Assembly (NCBI RefSeq): GCF_050948215.1
Contig: NC_135155.1
Coordinates: 16,085,001-16,149,000 of the forward strand
Origin: Halictus rubicundus
Taxonomy: Eukaryota > Arthropoda > Insecta > Hymenoptera > Halictidae
Direction: 5' to 3'
Length of the DNA stretch: 64,000 bases
Shown: positions 47,072 through 57,647 of the stretch, one piece after another
Layout of the letters: each line of letters begins with the position of its first letter
How positions within the stretch are numbered: position 1 is the first letter of the stretch
The notes under the pieces: model-generated
What the model saw: the letters and a program-made list of their open reading frames with translations, nothing else
What the model was told of the DNA's origin: nothing
Database searches by the model: none
Program-made: the position numbers and the translations under genes

Positions 47072-47713
47072 CACTACCGGCCAAAAGTAATTGACCACAT
47101 ATAAAAATCGCATGATTTCCTTAAAATTGAACCAAACGAGTTGAGATTTCTTGACACGTTAAATGACAAAGTTTACTAAGTAACGGGTAAACGAAATGTT
47201 GACAAAATTGGTATTGGTATTGGTATTGGAAAAAGTTAAAGTAAATTTTTTCAACTTTTTTATGCAAGCATGTAATGAAACTTTAATCAATACGTTTTGT
47301 AGATCTACGTTAATTATGTGTATGGTGAACATTTCATCGAAATCGGTGAACGTTGCTATGAGCAATAAACATTTCAAGATGAGAGCTTAAGAATGAAAGT
47401 CGCAGATATTCGGCATTGTCAAGGAATTTCACCCTTATGTGATCACAGTTAAATGTCTATAACTCATAACGATATTAACCGATTTGGATGAAATTTTCAC
47501 CGTATATATAAACGACGTAGATCTACAAAACGTACCGAATAAAGTTTCATTACAGGCACAGATAAAAAAGTTGAAAAAATTTACTTTAACTTTTTTTTCG
47601 CAGTTCCGACCGATACCATTATTCCGTCTAAAATGTCAAGAAATCTCAATTCGTTTGGTTAAATTTTAAGAAAATTATGTGATTTTTAAATGCGGGCAAT
47701 TACTTTTGGCCAA
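47072..47713. mobile_element. Foldback element E1 with arms of about 300 bp
   Basis: The left end after TA reads CACTACCGGCCAAAAGTAAT; the inverted right arm reads TTGGCCAAAAGTAATTGCCC. Both arms share AACCAAACGAGTTGAGATTT or a close form, AGTTAAAGTAAATTTTTTC and ACGTTTTGTAGATCTACG. The right terminus lacks the last 8-9 bases (GGTAGTG), so that end is damaged. The CACTACCGGCCAAAAG end is of Tc1 type. No transposase inside. A truncated second copy is at 62592. Confidence 0.85.
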
Positions 47714-49233
47714 CAAAAAAATAACTATCTTGTCCACGCATTCTCTCTCTCTCTGACTCACTCATCTCTGCTCTATTCCTATCCTTACCCGTTATAATTC
47801 TAATATCAATATTCATAATATTCCTTTGAACCCCGTAATTTCAATGTTTATTTTCGAAATGTTATAATGTTGAGGTCAATTGTAAGAAGCAGAAGTTGAA
47901 CGTGTGTTTAATAATTGTAATCAGGTTACAACAGTGTCCCTAAACTCTTCTAACGCCTTCGCAGTCTGGTATTCCACCTTATCATTTTAATCCCTGGTGT
48001 AACCTGAAATGCCTGAAGCACGAGAAAAATGTGAAAAATAATTTGGACATAAAGGATTAAAAATAGGTAATTTTACCGTCGGGCAAAGCGGCACAGCGTC
48101 GTCCAGGGACTTCTTTTGTCTTCCCACGTTCCGGCGGATCTGAAATAAATCTCCGGCCCGCGCAATTTCACCAGATCGAGGAACCTAATTGAGCCGGACG
48201 AACACGGAACGCGATAGACCTTGAATTATATCTGGCGAGTCTTCGTATTGCAATTTCGCATCGACGAAGAAATATTCGGTCTAAACACACGTTTGAAACG
48301 GGCGCTCGCTCATCGCCTTCGGCACGCGCCGAGCATGATGGATCGCGCGCGAGCACCGCGAACGCACGAAACAAGGGAGAGAAAAAATAAAAGGGGATCG
48401 GAACGATGCACCAGCAAAAATGATGCATCCGTTCGCGGCCGATCATCGACGGCAATTTGCGCGTTGATCCCGCAAGAGTGATACAACGTTTTATTTTTCA
48501 TCTGTACACCTTGGCGCGAACGTGTCCTGTAAACTGACCGGACAAATCCTCGCACGATTAAACGAATAGACTCTTCTCCGGATCGTTTCGAATGTCGTGT
48601 TTGTCCGTGCCGTTCATTCTCGTTCGAGTACTTTCTGTATCCTCAATTAAAGAAGTTCTCGTCGAACGGTGGGCGTGCCCAGCACGCATTTCTGCGTCAC
48701 CGGTTGCAATTAAGTATCTCATAAATTTCCATTCTATGGAATACCATTACGGAGAATATCTGCGAACGGCTATATAGCTAAATTAGAGTCGATCCAATTA
48801 AGAATACGGGGAACGGTCGACGTTCCACCGTACGCGGAAGCGAACTTAGAGGTATTTGAGTTTGTCAAGTATTTCCCATCGGTCATATGAAAATGTACTT
48901 CTTTCTCTTCCTGAAACGTGTTTTTGAAGATATTTTAAAAAATCGAGTTTTCAAGTTCGAGACCAGAACACGCCCCTGATATTTATTTTGAATTCTTGCT
49001 AGAAGAAGACCAAAGCTGGCAACAAACAATTAAATAACTGTACCGTAAGATGAAGTGTAATAGTCATCCGTGTATCATGAAAATTATAGGCACTGCCAAG
49101 CATCCATAGAATTGTAAAGTTAACTGAATTAAAAATAAAGTAAGAACTGACATAAATAGAGGGAAACAAGAAAAATTAAATATACAGAGGGTAAAACAAT
49201 GATGCTAATTATCCAGCCTGCGTGTTCTCCTAG
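47714..49233. other. No gene recognised (possible intron)
   Basis: A short (TC)n run at 47742-47752. Overlapping CpG-rich frames at 48.2-48.55 kb without domains. A pyrimidine-rich acceptor-like CGTGTTCTCCTAG ends at 49233. Confidence 0.4.
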
Positions 49234-49417
49234 TGACCGTGTGTGTACACGTTTCATGCTCATTGTCATTGAAATATTTACCTAGAATCGATCGAACGAC
49301 AAATAGTATCGTGAGACTTCGAAGACCACCGGCCGTTGTCACCGAGGCCTGTAACCGAAACATTTCCTATTTAACTTTGGAGTTTACCGAGACGGTGACA
49401 TCGATGCCGCTATAGTG

Positions 49418-49602
49418 ATGCAAATGAACCGACCCGTGGTTTCCGTGGCGTTGGCAGGCCTTCTATGGCTCGGCGTCGAGATACGGGCTCTGGGAACCGA
49501 CAGGCCTCCGATTGTAATTCACGCTGGCCCGTTGGCGAGAATTTCCGAAAAGGAAAACAGTCGTAAAATTATTTCTACTGCTTTGAAATCAGTTCGAGAA
49601 TG
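49418..49602 (+). CDS. Candidate first coding exon of a secreted or membrane protein
   Basis: From the ATG at 49418 the frame encodes MQMNRPVVSVALAGLLWLGV and continues EIRALGTDRPPIVIHAGPL, then ARISEKENSRKIISTALKSV and RE. Residues 7-20 are a hydrophobic signal-peptide core with likely cleavage near RALG. The exon would end at AATG/GTGAGG (donor 49603-49608), leaving codon phase 2; otherwise the frame stops at TGA 49604-49606. An acceptor at 49233 and two tiny upstream ATG frames (49256 and 49403) fit a 5' UTR. I do not recognise the family. The last 38 bases and the donor lie within the first unit of a 219-bp tandem repeat. It could be a chance frame. Confidence 0.35.
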
Positions 49603-50270
49603 GTGAGGTTGCTATTTAGGCTCGGGACTCGCAGTTTTATTTATCCATTTTTCAAAGTGTAAATTTCTGAAGGCACTTCTTGCAACTTCCATTCACTGAA
49701 CTTATACTTCTTAATTTAATTCCAGGGCTTCAGATTGAACCATAACGTTCCATTTCGCATGACGCGCTGCATTTATAGGAAGTAAAATTATTTCTACTGC
49801 TTTGAAATCAGTTCGAAAATGGTTAGGTTGCTATTTAGGCTCGGGACTTGCAGTTTTATTTGTCCATTCTTCAAAGTATACATATTCGAAGGCACTTCTT
49901 GCAACTTCCCTTCACTGAAGTTATACTTCTTAATTTAATTCCAGGGCTTCAGATTGAACCATAACGTTCCATTTCGCATGACGCGCTGCATTTATAGGAA
50001 GTAAAATTATTTCTACTGCTTTGAAATCAGTTCGAAAATGGTTAGGTTGCTATTTAGGCTCGGGACTCGCAGTTTTATTTATCCATTTTTCAAAGTATAC
50101 ATATTCGAAGCCACCTCTTGCAACCATTCACTGAACTTATACGTCTTAATTTAATTCCAAGGATTCAGATTGGAGCATAACGTTCCATTTCGCATGACGC
50201 GCTGCATCGATGGGAAATAAAATAATTTTTACTGCTTTGAAATCAATCCGAAAATGGTTAGGTTGCTATT
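49565..50270 (+). repeat. 219-bp tandem repeat, three copies plus a partial fourth
   Basis: AAAATTATTTCTACTGCTTT starts at 49565, 49784 and 50003, exactly 219 bp apart; a diverged fourth start is near 50219 and is cut by a family C element at 50273. Units contain GGTTGCTATTTAGGCTCGGG, ACTTCTTAATTTAATTCCAG and CGCATGACGCGCTGCAT. The copy-1 donor GTGAGG is GTTAGG in copies 2 to 4, and each unit also carries an acceptor-like TTTAATTCCAG (CCAAG in one), so 96-bp pseudo-exons lie between them. Confidence 0.9.
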
Positions 50271-50473
50271 TATTAGGGGCACCCATAGGTAATTATTTTG
50301 AAATCTAAAACAAACTTTGTAGTACAAGTTTCTATTTCTTAATTTATTATATAATCTCCATGATTATCAAGGACAGTGTGGCATCTTTCCTGCAAATTTT
50401 CCCTCTTCTAGAAATCCAGGGTTCGTGAAGCAAAATATGACTGAAGGCTTTTCGATAATTCTTGTATACTTAA

Positions 50474-50690
50474 CACTAGATTTACGGGACCCGTCAAAAT
50501 GACGGATTCTAATATTTTTAATTCACGAATATTGAGATTGCAAGCATGGATCCATAAGGAATTATTTAAGAAATCGATTTCTCTAGGTATATATTATTTA
50601 AAAAATGGCTACAGATTTTGATAGATATATCCATGTTATTTTTATAAGGAAATGTAAAATAGTCATATTTAGTGCTGCGTAAACCTACTG
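50474..50690 (-). mobile_element. Family B MITE, copy B7 inside C5
   Basis: TTAA at 50470-50473 and 50691-50694; ends CACTAGATTTACGGGACCCG and GCGTAAACCTACTG. The TTAA on the mariner side is the Leu-Thr codon pair of the transposase (DPKLT), so the target site is identified inside known sequence. Confidence 0.9.
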
Positions 50691-50694
50691 TTAA

Positions 50695-50873
50695 TTTTGG
50701 ATCAGCTTCCACTAGAGATTTTAGAGTGTCATTATCAAATTCAACTGAACACTTGTTGACCTTCAATACGCCTCCATAAACATCGCAAATTTTCTTTGTT
50801 GTTACATTAAATCCCGCATGAAAATGAAAAAGTATGCAATGACGAATACGATGCTCGCAAGGTCGCCGCCATT
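50695..50873 (-). pseudogene. Mariner transposase N-terminal HTH remnant
   Basis: On the reverse strand the frame reads RIRHCILFHFHAGFNVTTKK, then ICDVYGGVLKVNKCS, then VEFDNDTLKSLVEADPKLT. These are the two helix-turn-helix parts of a mariner DNA-binding domain, with about 20 residues missing between KVNKC and EFDND (where W-F-x-x-F is expected). An ATG at 50873 is out of frame by one base. It ends where B7 is inserted. Confidence 0.8.
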
Positions 50874-51030
50874 TTATTACAGGGTTGTAAAAAAGAATTA
50901 TACTTTTTAGAATATTTTGAACACAGGCTGCTTTACAGAAAACTGTAAAAGAATACGCGTTTCAACGATCGGTACAGAACCAAAGGCAAGACAAATTCTT
51001 TGCAAATAATTGATTACTTATTGGTACCCC

Positions 51031-51778
51031 GAACGGATAATTGTTGCTATTAGGACAGTCGCGAGATCTGAATCCTTCTGAACTTTCGTTGGTTTGGTTG
51101 GTTCGTTTTGTCTGATTTTGTTTCGGCGTGGCTACCTGCCGCGTTGCTGGTGGCCGAGTTTCACGTGCCGTTAACCTTGAATCCGGATTTAACGGCTGCG
51201 TTTATGCTAATACGCGGTGCCGGCCCGACGAAGAAAGCACACTGCACCGGGGAACACGAAGCCGTTCCCCCGTGGACCTTTTTATCCCGCGGGACCACCG
51301 TGAACTAATGACAATCGGTAGGAAACTCGCGGTTCACCAAAGTAACATGCAACCCCTCCGCCTCTGCTTCATTTTAAATGCATCGGCATCATGTTAGACG
51401 ATAATTGATCGTAAAAGACGATTAAAACCGTATGCAAATTTCGTGTAATTCCGTGAGTCCGCTCTGCTCTTTCTTTTTTTTTTTCTCCGGATCGTTCAGC
51501 AATCGCTGGTAATGATAACCGACGGTCGCTCTGATTATTTAATATATTATGGCGAACGTCCCGACCGCGTTCTGTTCCGAAGGAATTCGATCTCGCTCGA
51601 TCCTTGTTATCGCCGATGCTAATTTCCCCCGCGAACCCTCGTTTATTTTCTCGGACAAAGTATTTTTCTGCGCAGGGCAATTTACAAAATTATAATCGAT
51701 CCAATTTAATTCTCGAAATTAGGATTCGCGGATCGGTAGATATTCCTAATTGTGTTACTGTCTCTTTGTAACACTTCA
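51031..51778. other. No gene recognised
   Basis: CpG-rich at 51.1-51.35 kb, otherwise mixed. Short frames only. Confidence 0.5.
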
Positions 51779-51979
51779 TTCGGGAATATCGATCATTTGA
51801 AAATATATTATTGAATTCTGAAATACAAGTTACGTTAAGTGATTTGAAGTACGAGGAGATAATGTGTCATTTGAAAATATATTATTGAATTCTGAAATAC
51901 AACTTACGTTAAGTGATTTGAAGTACGAGGAGATAATGTGTCCCTTTTGATCCTCGTACCTTCCTCAGGGTGAACATTC
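51779..51979 (+). repeat. Repeat L, copy 1, with an internal 74-bp duplication
   Basis: Starts TTCGGGAATATCGATCATTT and ends CGTACCTTCCTCAGGGTGAA. The part beginning TCATTTGAAAATATATTATT occurs twice, at 51793 and 51867. The copy at 54306 has it once. Confidence 0.85.
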
Positions 51980-51981
51980 AA

Positions 51982-52057
51982 CCCTTAGCACTCGAATGGC
52001 GACTGTAAGGCGACACTAAAAATTGCTGTATCATTATTCGAAATATTTTTTACATTG
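51982..52057 (-). mobile_element. Family A MITE fragment A6
   Basis: Reverse family A end CCCTTAGCACTCGAATGGCG through AAAAATTGCTGTATCATTA, cut at a TTAA where I2 begins. The rest of A is not found beyond I2, so it was lost. Confidence 0.8.
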
Positions 52058-52061
52058 TTAA

Positions 52062-52278
52062 CACCAGAACGACCGAGCAATAAATGCGACTGACGTATAT
52101 TGCTTTGTAACAGTGACAAGACTGTGCCCGTTCAGACCTCATACAACTTTTATTGTAACATGTGCTTCAATGAAGAGGTACATTAAAAAATTTCCGATGA
52201 AAACATTTTTACAATTTCAGTGATTGTAAAAGAAAAAATTGGGAAGCAGTCGTTTTGACTGGTCCGGTCGTTCTAGTG
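52062..52278 (+). mobile_element. Family I MITE, copy I2 with TTAA flanks
   Basis: TTAA at 52058-52061 and 52279-52282; ends CACCAGAACGACCGAGC and GGTCCGGTCGTTCTAGTG. 217 bp. This is the best copy of family I and shows that it uses TTAA sites. Confidence 0.85.
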
Positions 52279-52282
52279 TTAA

Positions 52283-54305
52283 AAATGGCACATCAAATTA
52301 TGCTCGATAAGAGCAGAATACGCGTTAGAGAAAATGTATTCAGTATAGCGTCCGTCGATCTCGTTCGACTCGGATAAACAATGTTACGAAGAAATCCGTC
52401 GCGAAATTAATAACTAGCCGCGCGTCTGCGCCACCGCGTGCTCCTCGATCTTGTTCCTTCAATTACTAGACTTATCTCGACGTATGAATAAAACATGAAA
52501 ACAGTATCGATGGAAATGATCGACTTCCTAAAAGCCATAAGCCAATTTGCCGTCACGCGTTATTAAGCGAACAGGCACTTACACCCAGAGTTATTTGGAT
52601 ACGTTTTTATTTCGATCCTTATTAGAATAAAACTGTACTCGTCATTCATGTTATTCATAGTACCCGCGTCGCTCGCCTGTCGTTTGCATAAAGATGGACA
52701 AAATTGTACTAATCTATCGAGCAAACTGTCCTCGATAATCCTAGAACGCGACCGGTGATGTGTTGTCGACGGAAATTGAATAATTACGCTTATAAATTTA
52801 ATTCGATATTATTCGAGATTGGTAACTTTTTATGCTATAAATTCTTTTTTTTTTTCAACGCAAAGCAAGCTGTAGGGACACTACGTTTTTCTATTATTCA
52901 ACGTCGGCATGAACAAAATTCGCATTACAGTCTTTATTTTACGGTGACACTTCTTATTACAACAAATTCACCACACACCGCCCCGCATATTGTGGCAAGA
53001 AGAGCAACAGCAATAAAACACGTCCAAAAGAAACGGAACGTCCTCACCGCGGTTATGTTTGCGGTCCGAGCGTTCCGGTAAACGTCACCGTCGTCACTTT
53101 TTTCGCGGTCGAAAGATTTATAATCATGTCGCTGAACCATGCTCTTCACTGTGCCGGAGCGTTCAACGGCCGAAAGTATTGTTTCCAAGTGGCCCGAACG
53201 AAGAAAGCTAGTCGTCGTTTTCTGAAAAGAATCTCACCTCGCCGTCTTGCCGGCCGATTCCACAGAAATGGCCGATTATCCGTTCGTCGTCGATTTACTT
53301 GACAGTAATTATGGTTGTTCTACGAGTCCAACTACCTCCGAGCCAAGATTAGGCTCCGTTTCACTCGTAGTAAACGTATCCGCGATGCAATCCGTGCGGT
53401 TCTTCGCAGTTTTTAGAGATTTCTATACAGGGTGTGCCAAAAGCGTACTTCGTTGAAGTAACTTTTTCCTTCTCGGAAATGTTCGTTACGTCTTCGCAAT
53501 GGTTCCTAATCGAGTCGGGTCAATCAGTTTAGTTTCTCGCGTCTTTACGAAACCAGGAAGGGCATAAAGGGCCCGGATGTTTAGGCGTTTCGAATGACAC
53601 GCGTGACTGCGATAATCGAAATCCAAGAACCGTTTCTCCCGTAGAAACTGTTCCTTCTCTCGCGCGAACGATTTTCCGGAGAAAATGTTCCGAGAAAGCG
53701 ATCTCCGGGGAACCACGTTCGTGACGCAAAAATGCGTTATGGTACCGGGTACCGGTGCGTATTTCCAAGGAACGATACACGATAATGTCGATATCGCGTG
53801 GACGTATACGCAGCGGCACGCCCGGTCGGGCCTGGTGACGGATTAAATCGTCGCGGGCTGGAACGATGCATTCAAAGCACAATCGCGCGATGATAAGGTG
53901 TTAAACCATAGTTCTCAGTCATCGACACACCGGGCTGCATCTGGTACACTTGGCTACCGCTCTGTCGTCGCCTTGTTCGCGGCCCGGTGCGCCTACTTAA
54001 TAAATTCGCGTGGAACGCGAGCCCATTGTATCCGCGTCGCTGGTTGCGGGCGTAATTTCCATTTGAAATAGCGGCGGGGCCGCCCGCGGCCCGATAGTCA
54101 TCTAAATCATTCGATATTTACACGGAATACCGCGAGAATTCCGCGGGATTTATCACCACGAGGTACCTGAGCCCATTGTTCTGCACGTCATTACGATCGG
54201 CCCACGGCTAGCCCTCAACTCTCAGTCACAACTTACGTCACGTTTTCGTTAATGTACGTTCAACAGATAAAACGGACGCGTACCTCGGGGGAGTAGATTT
54301 ACACC
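52283..54305. other. No gene recognised in about 2 kb
   Basis: CpG-rich from 53.1 to 54.25 kb with overlapping frames up to 117 codons, none with a domain. A TACAGGGTGTGCCAAAAGCG at 53436-53456 looks like the end of a TA-type transposon but has no partner. Confidence 0.45.
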
Positions 54306-54433
54306 TTGATTCGGGAATATCGATCATTTGAAAATATATTATTGAATTCTGAGATACAACTTACGTTAAGTGATTTGAAGTACGGGGGGATAATGTGTCC
54401 CTTTTGATCCTCGTACCTTCCTCATGGTGAACA
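54306..54433 (+). repeat. Repeat L, copy 2
   Basis: Single-unit version of 51779-51979 with a few substitutions (CGGGGGGATAATGTG for CGAGGAGATAATGTG). Confidence 0.85.
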
Positions 54434-54890
54434 TTTTGTTTACCATTTTCACATAAAATGATTGATCTTTCTCCGTTCCCATTGAGAGATTCTCCTCAAA
54501 TTGTGAGGCTAGAAATGAATGAGTCAGTTTTTGTTTTAAAGCGTAAATTGGGTTTTCGCCTCGTATTTGTGTACCACCCTCACAACAAAAGTGAGATGGA
54601 GTGCGTAGCTGAACTAGTACAGGGTGTATAAAAATTATATGTCACGACCACCATAGCGTGATTCTACACCTCTGGATCGGTGGAAATCTGTTTAAAAAAT
54701 GCACCGCAAAAGTTCACCTTGACCTCGGAGGTCTTCAAGGTCAAAGTGTCGAAGAATTTTCTTTTATCGCATCGTATAGTACTCGTCGTTCAAATTTTTC
54801 GATACTTTGACCTTAACCCTTTGCACTCGAAGCCATTTTAGCTGTAAAACGAAACATTTCTTCCGACCTAGAATATTTCCATTCTATATA

Positions 54891-55678
54891 CAGGGTGTCC
54901 CACATAAATGGGAACACCTAAATATCTTTCGTATTTACAGTCCTATCAGAAAACTTCAGAGGACAAAGTGACACTATTGCAGGGGGGCAATATAATGGTG
55001 AAGAAAGAAATTTTTTATGTCGTGTTTTTTAATGAAATTTCAAGGACCATCCTCATTTATGCAATGTTGCAATCTTTTAATAAATGATCTGTAGGCATTG
55101 TCGATTTCCTGAGACGTAATTGAAGCACATGCTGCAGTAATCCTTTGCCGCATATCCTTTGGCGTTGTGGGTTTATCTTTGTGCACAATACACTTTATCA
55201 ACATTTTTCTCATTTTTTTTTTATTTTTTTTTCTTCGTTTCATTTTATCAATACATTTCTTCTTATGCATTGTTTTGCTGTTCACTATGAAAACTATTTC
55301 GAACATTTATTATGATATGTAAAGGTCAACCCGACGTAAACAACGCGCAATCTTTGCTGAAACACGTAAGTTTTAAACTTCCACATTTCATCCGCTTCAA
55401 CATGATTATTCTTGCTCAAGGTCATTTCAAGGTCAAAAGGGTGGTATCCACTAAATTCAGTTTTTTATTGTCTATCATGCTATCGGAAAAAATATACTAT
55501 TCCATTTAAAAAAACATCGGTGACCTTGAAATTTCATTAAAAAACACGACATAAGAAATTTTTTTCTTCATCATTATATTGCCCCCCTGCAATAGTGTCA
55601 CTTTGTCCTGTGAAGTTTTCTGGTAGGACTGTAAATACGAAAGATATTTAGGTGTTCCCATTTATGTGGGACATCCTG
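54891..55678 (-). mobile_element. Element H (TA-flanked, 155-bp inverted ends) inside A7
   Basis: TA at 54889-54890 and 55679-55680; ends CAGGGTGTCCCACATAAATG and CATTTATGTGGGACATCCTG. The arms, about 155 bp, are almost identical and end at TGAAATTTCAAGG. The centre keeps a transposase C-terminus on the reverse strand. 788 bp. Confidence 0.9.
55040..55171 (-). pseudogene. Transposase C-terminus in element H
   Basis: Reverse frame: PTTPKDMRQRITAACASIT, then SQEIDNAYRSFIKRLQHCIN and EDGP with a stop at 55040. The pattern RQRI-x-x-AC-x-x-IT, then F-x-RLQHCI, is a common C-terminus of insect Tc1/mariner-type transposases. Upstream the frame is Lys/Arg-rich low complexity. The stop lies within the terminal repeat. 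No catalytic residues remain. Confidence 0.75.
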
Positions 55679-55947
55679 TACATATTTTCATACTATACAC
55701 ACGAAAATGGTGCAATTTACTCGTAGAGTACTGAACTCTGTAATAATTTATGAAATACAAACAAGTTTAATAATGTAAAAAATATTTTGAATAACGATAC
55801 AGCAATTTTTAGTGGCGCCTTACAGTCGTCATTCGAGTGCCAAGGGTTAATTTTCGAGGTCAAAATGAATTTTACGGCGCATTTTTTTCACAGACCTCCC
55901 CCGATCCGGAGGTGTAGAATCACGCTATGAATTTTTATACACCCTGT

Positions 55948-56480
55948 ACAATTCTAAGGGTAGCTGAAAGTTTTTCCGCTTCGGAAAAGCGAAACGTATC
56001 GCACGAAAGTTCAGGCGGCGAAGGAGCATGCAGGGTGCATGAATCACTCGGTCTGCGATTCGCTTTCCTGTTGCAGAGAGACGGCGGAGGCAGAATCGCA
56101 TACGTCCGGAGCCGTCCGGTCACGTGCCTGGCACGTCGGGACCGTTTTCGCTGTGCGGGTGGGTAGCCGCCGCGCCGGGAAAAGAAACGCATCTGAATGC
56201 GTGTTTTCGCCCACGTCGCCACACATTTTGTATTTTTCGCGCACGCGGCCCGGCCGGCCCGCGCCGTTAATGTCTTACTCCTACACGAAAGTGACACGGT
56301 GAATAAGCGAATGAATTGCCTTCATTATCGCGATATACGCGTCGAGGCGCCGCGAATCGCGGAAATCGAGGAGACCCCGTTTACTGTTAACCTGGCAGCC
56401 ATTGCGACCATAATCGGCCGATGCCGCAAACAATTATCAGGCTCTCCAAGCACGCATTGCGTCGAACCCGTTCCAGGTCA
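55948..56480. other. No gene recognised
   Basis: CpG-rich with frames of 79-130 codons on both strands overlapping one another; no domain. Confidence 0.45.
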
Positions 56481-56629
56481 CGTTGTAACAGTGACAAGAC
56501 TGTGGCCATTCGGACTTCGTACCACTTTTATTGTAACATGTGCTTCAATGAAGAGGTTCGTTACAAAATGTCCGATGAAAACATTTTGACATTGAACCAG
56601 TCATTTTGACCGGTCCGGTAGTTCCAGTG
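56481..56629 (+). mobile_element. Family I MITE fragment I3
   Basis: 5'-truncated: starts TTGTAACAGTGACAAGACTG and ends CCGGTAGTTCCAGTG before TTAA (56630-56633). Shares ATGTGCTTCAATGAAGAGGT with I2. Confidence 0.8.
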
Positions 56630-56633
56630 TTAA

Positions 56634-57647
56634 AATCATACAGTGACGTACAAGAAAATTCAGTTTCCGCGAGCGTACACCAGAAAGGGTAAACATTTTT
56701 TGAAAAAAGAGAGAAACGTTGGAAACAGCTTCGGGGCTCGGTGAGATATTCTTTTAACGCGGCGGTTGATTCGTGAAACGAGAAATTCCTTTTACCCGAT
56801 TCCTAATGTTGATGAAGCTCGCAGGATTAAGATCATAAAACGTTATTATCTCCTCGGGAAGGGAACCTATAATATATGACGGAAGCGTGACGAACGAGCG
56901 TGTATATCCAGCGGTGGATTACATGCGCGTACACGTGGAAAACGAAAATGAGAGGAACGGTCCCATGAAGATTGAACGAGGGTGAGGAGGACTCATTCAT
57001 GATGTCGCCGGTGAATGGTCCTCGTGAAGAGAGTCTCGGTCCGTACCGGCGCATCGGCGAGTGAAGTGAAGACTGGTTTCTCCGGTCGCCAATTAAACCG
57101 ACGCAAGACGATGGGACCGTGTTTATTACGCATTAGCCCATTCGGATATTCGCGTTTCCATCGGCCCCGCGGAAACCTGATATTCGTGTTCGTCGCAACG
57201 TTTCGTCGTTTCGACGTTTTTCTTCGGCGATCGTAGTTTGAACGGGTAAAGAGCGAATCGGTGAAAAATAAAAACCGGTCGACGCTCGAACGCAAATGCT
57301 TCGGTGACAAATGGCCCCGCTAATAGCGCCGATTGAGACATTATGGAACTCATTAAAATCGGTAACGAATCGCTCGCTCGAGTATAGCATTCGAGCGACG
57401 CACGGGCGAGCTTATCTGCTCGGACATGCGCACGAGAGAGCTTTCAGGACGGGTACACGATTTTCCAATATTCGCTCGTTCCCGTGAATTCATTAAACAA
57501 GTAGACGGGACTGGTCGATACGTTCCACTGGTCAGACAATTTCAACGTTTCATGCGATCGCCACCCAGAATATGATTGATCGGCGCGACCGAGATGTTGG
57601 AAACGATGCACTGGAATATGTATTGCGCAATACAGCGACTTACATCA
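56634..57647. other. No gene recognised
   Basis: CpG-rich with overlapping frames of 73-105 codons; no domain, no repeat family. Confidence 0.45.

Larger units (their letters stand above)
50273..51030 (-). mobile_element. Family C mariner derivative C5, interrupted by B7
   Basis: TA at 50271-50272, then TTAGGGGCACCCATAGG; the far end is ATAATTGATTACTTATTGG followed by TACCCC, its last bases lost. On the reverse strand it carries the mariner N-terminus (50700-50873) and, past B7, the mariner C-terminal region with the GGCATCTTTCC and CTCTTCTAGAAATCCAGGG blocks. The catalytic core is deleted. Confidence 0.85.
54817..55846 (+). mobile_element. Family A MITE A7 inside G, itself interrupted by H
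   Basis: TTAA at 54813-54816 and 55847-55850. Left piece CCCTTTGCACTCGAAGCC to CCATTCTATA, right piece TATTTTCATACTATACAC to GAGTGCCAAGGG. Without H it is about 240 bp, the normal size. Confidence 0.9.
54620..55945. mobile_element. Element G (TA-flanked, outermost of a three-level nest)
   Basis: TA at 54618-54619 and 55946-55947; ends CAGGGTGTATAAAAATT and AATTTTTATACACCCTG. The inner parts of the arms also pair (AGCGTGATTCTACACCTC; TGACCTCG). Own sequence is about 295 bp; the rest is the inserted A7 and H. It is non-autonomous, with a CAGGGTGT end of Tc1/mariner type. Confidence 0.9.

Noticed and set aside
53436..53456. Transposon end TACAGGGTGTGCCAAAAGCG
   Set aside because: It looks like a Tc1/mariner-type terminus, but no inverted partner or internal sequence of the family was found, so it is not called as an element.
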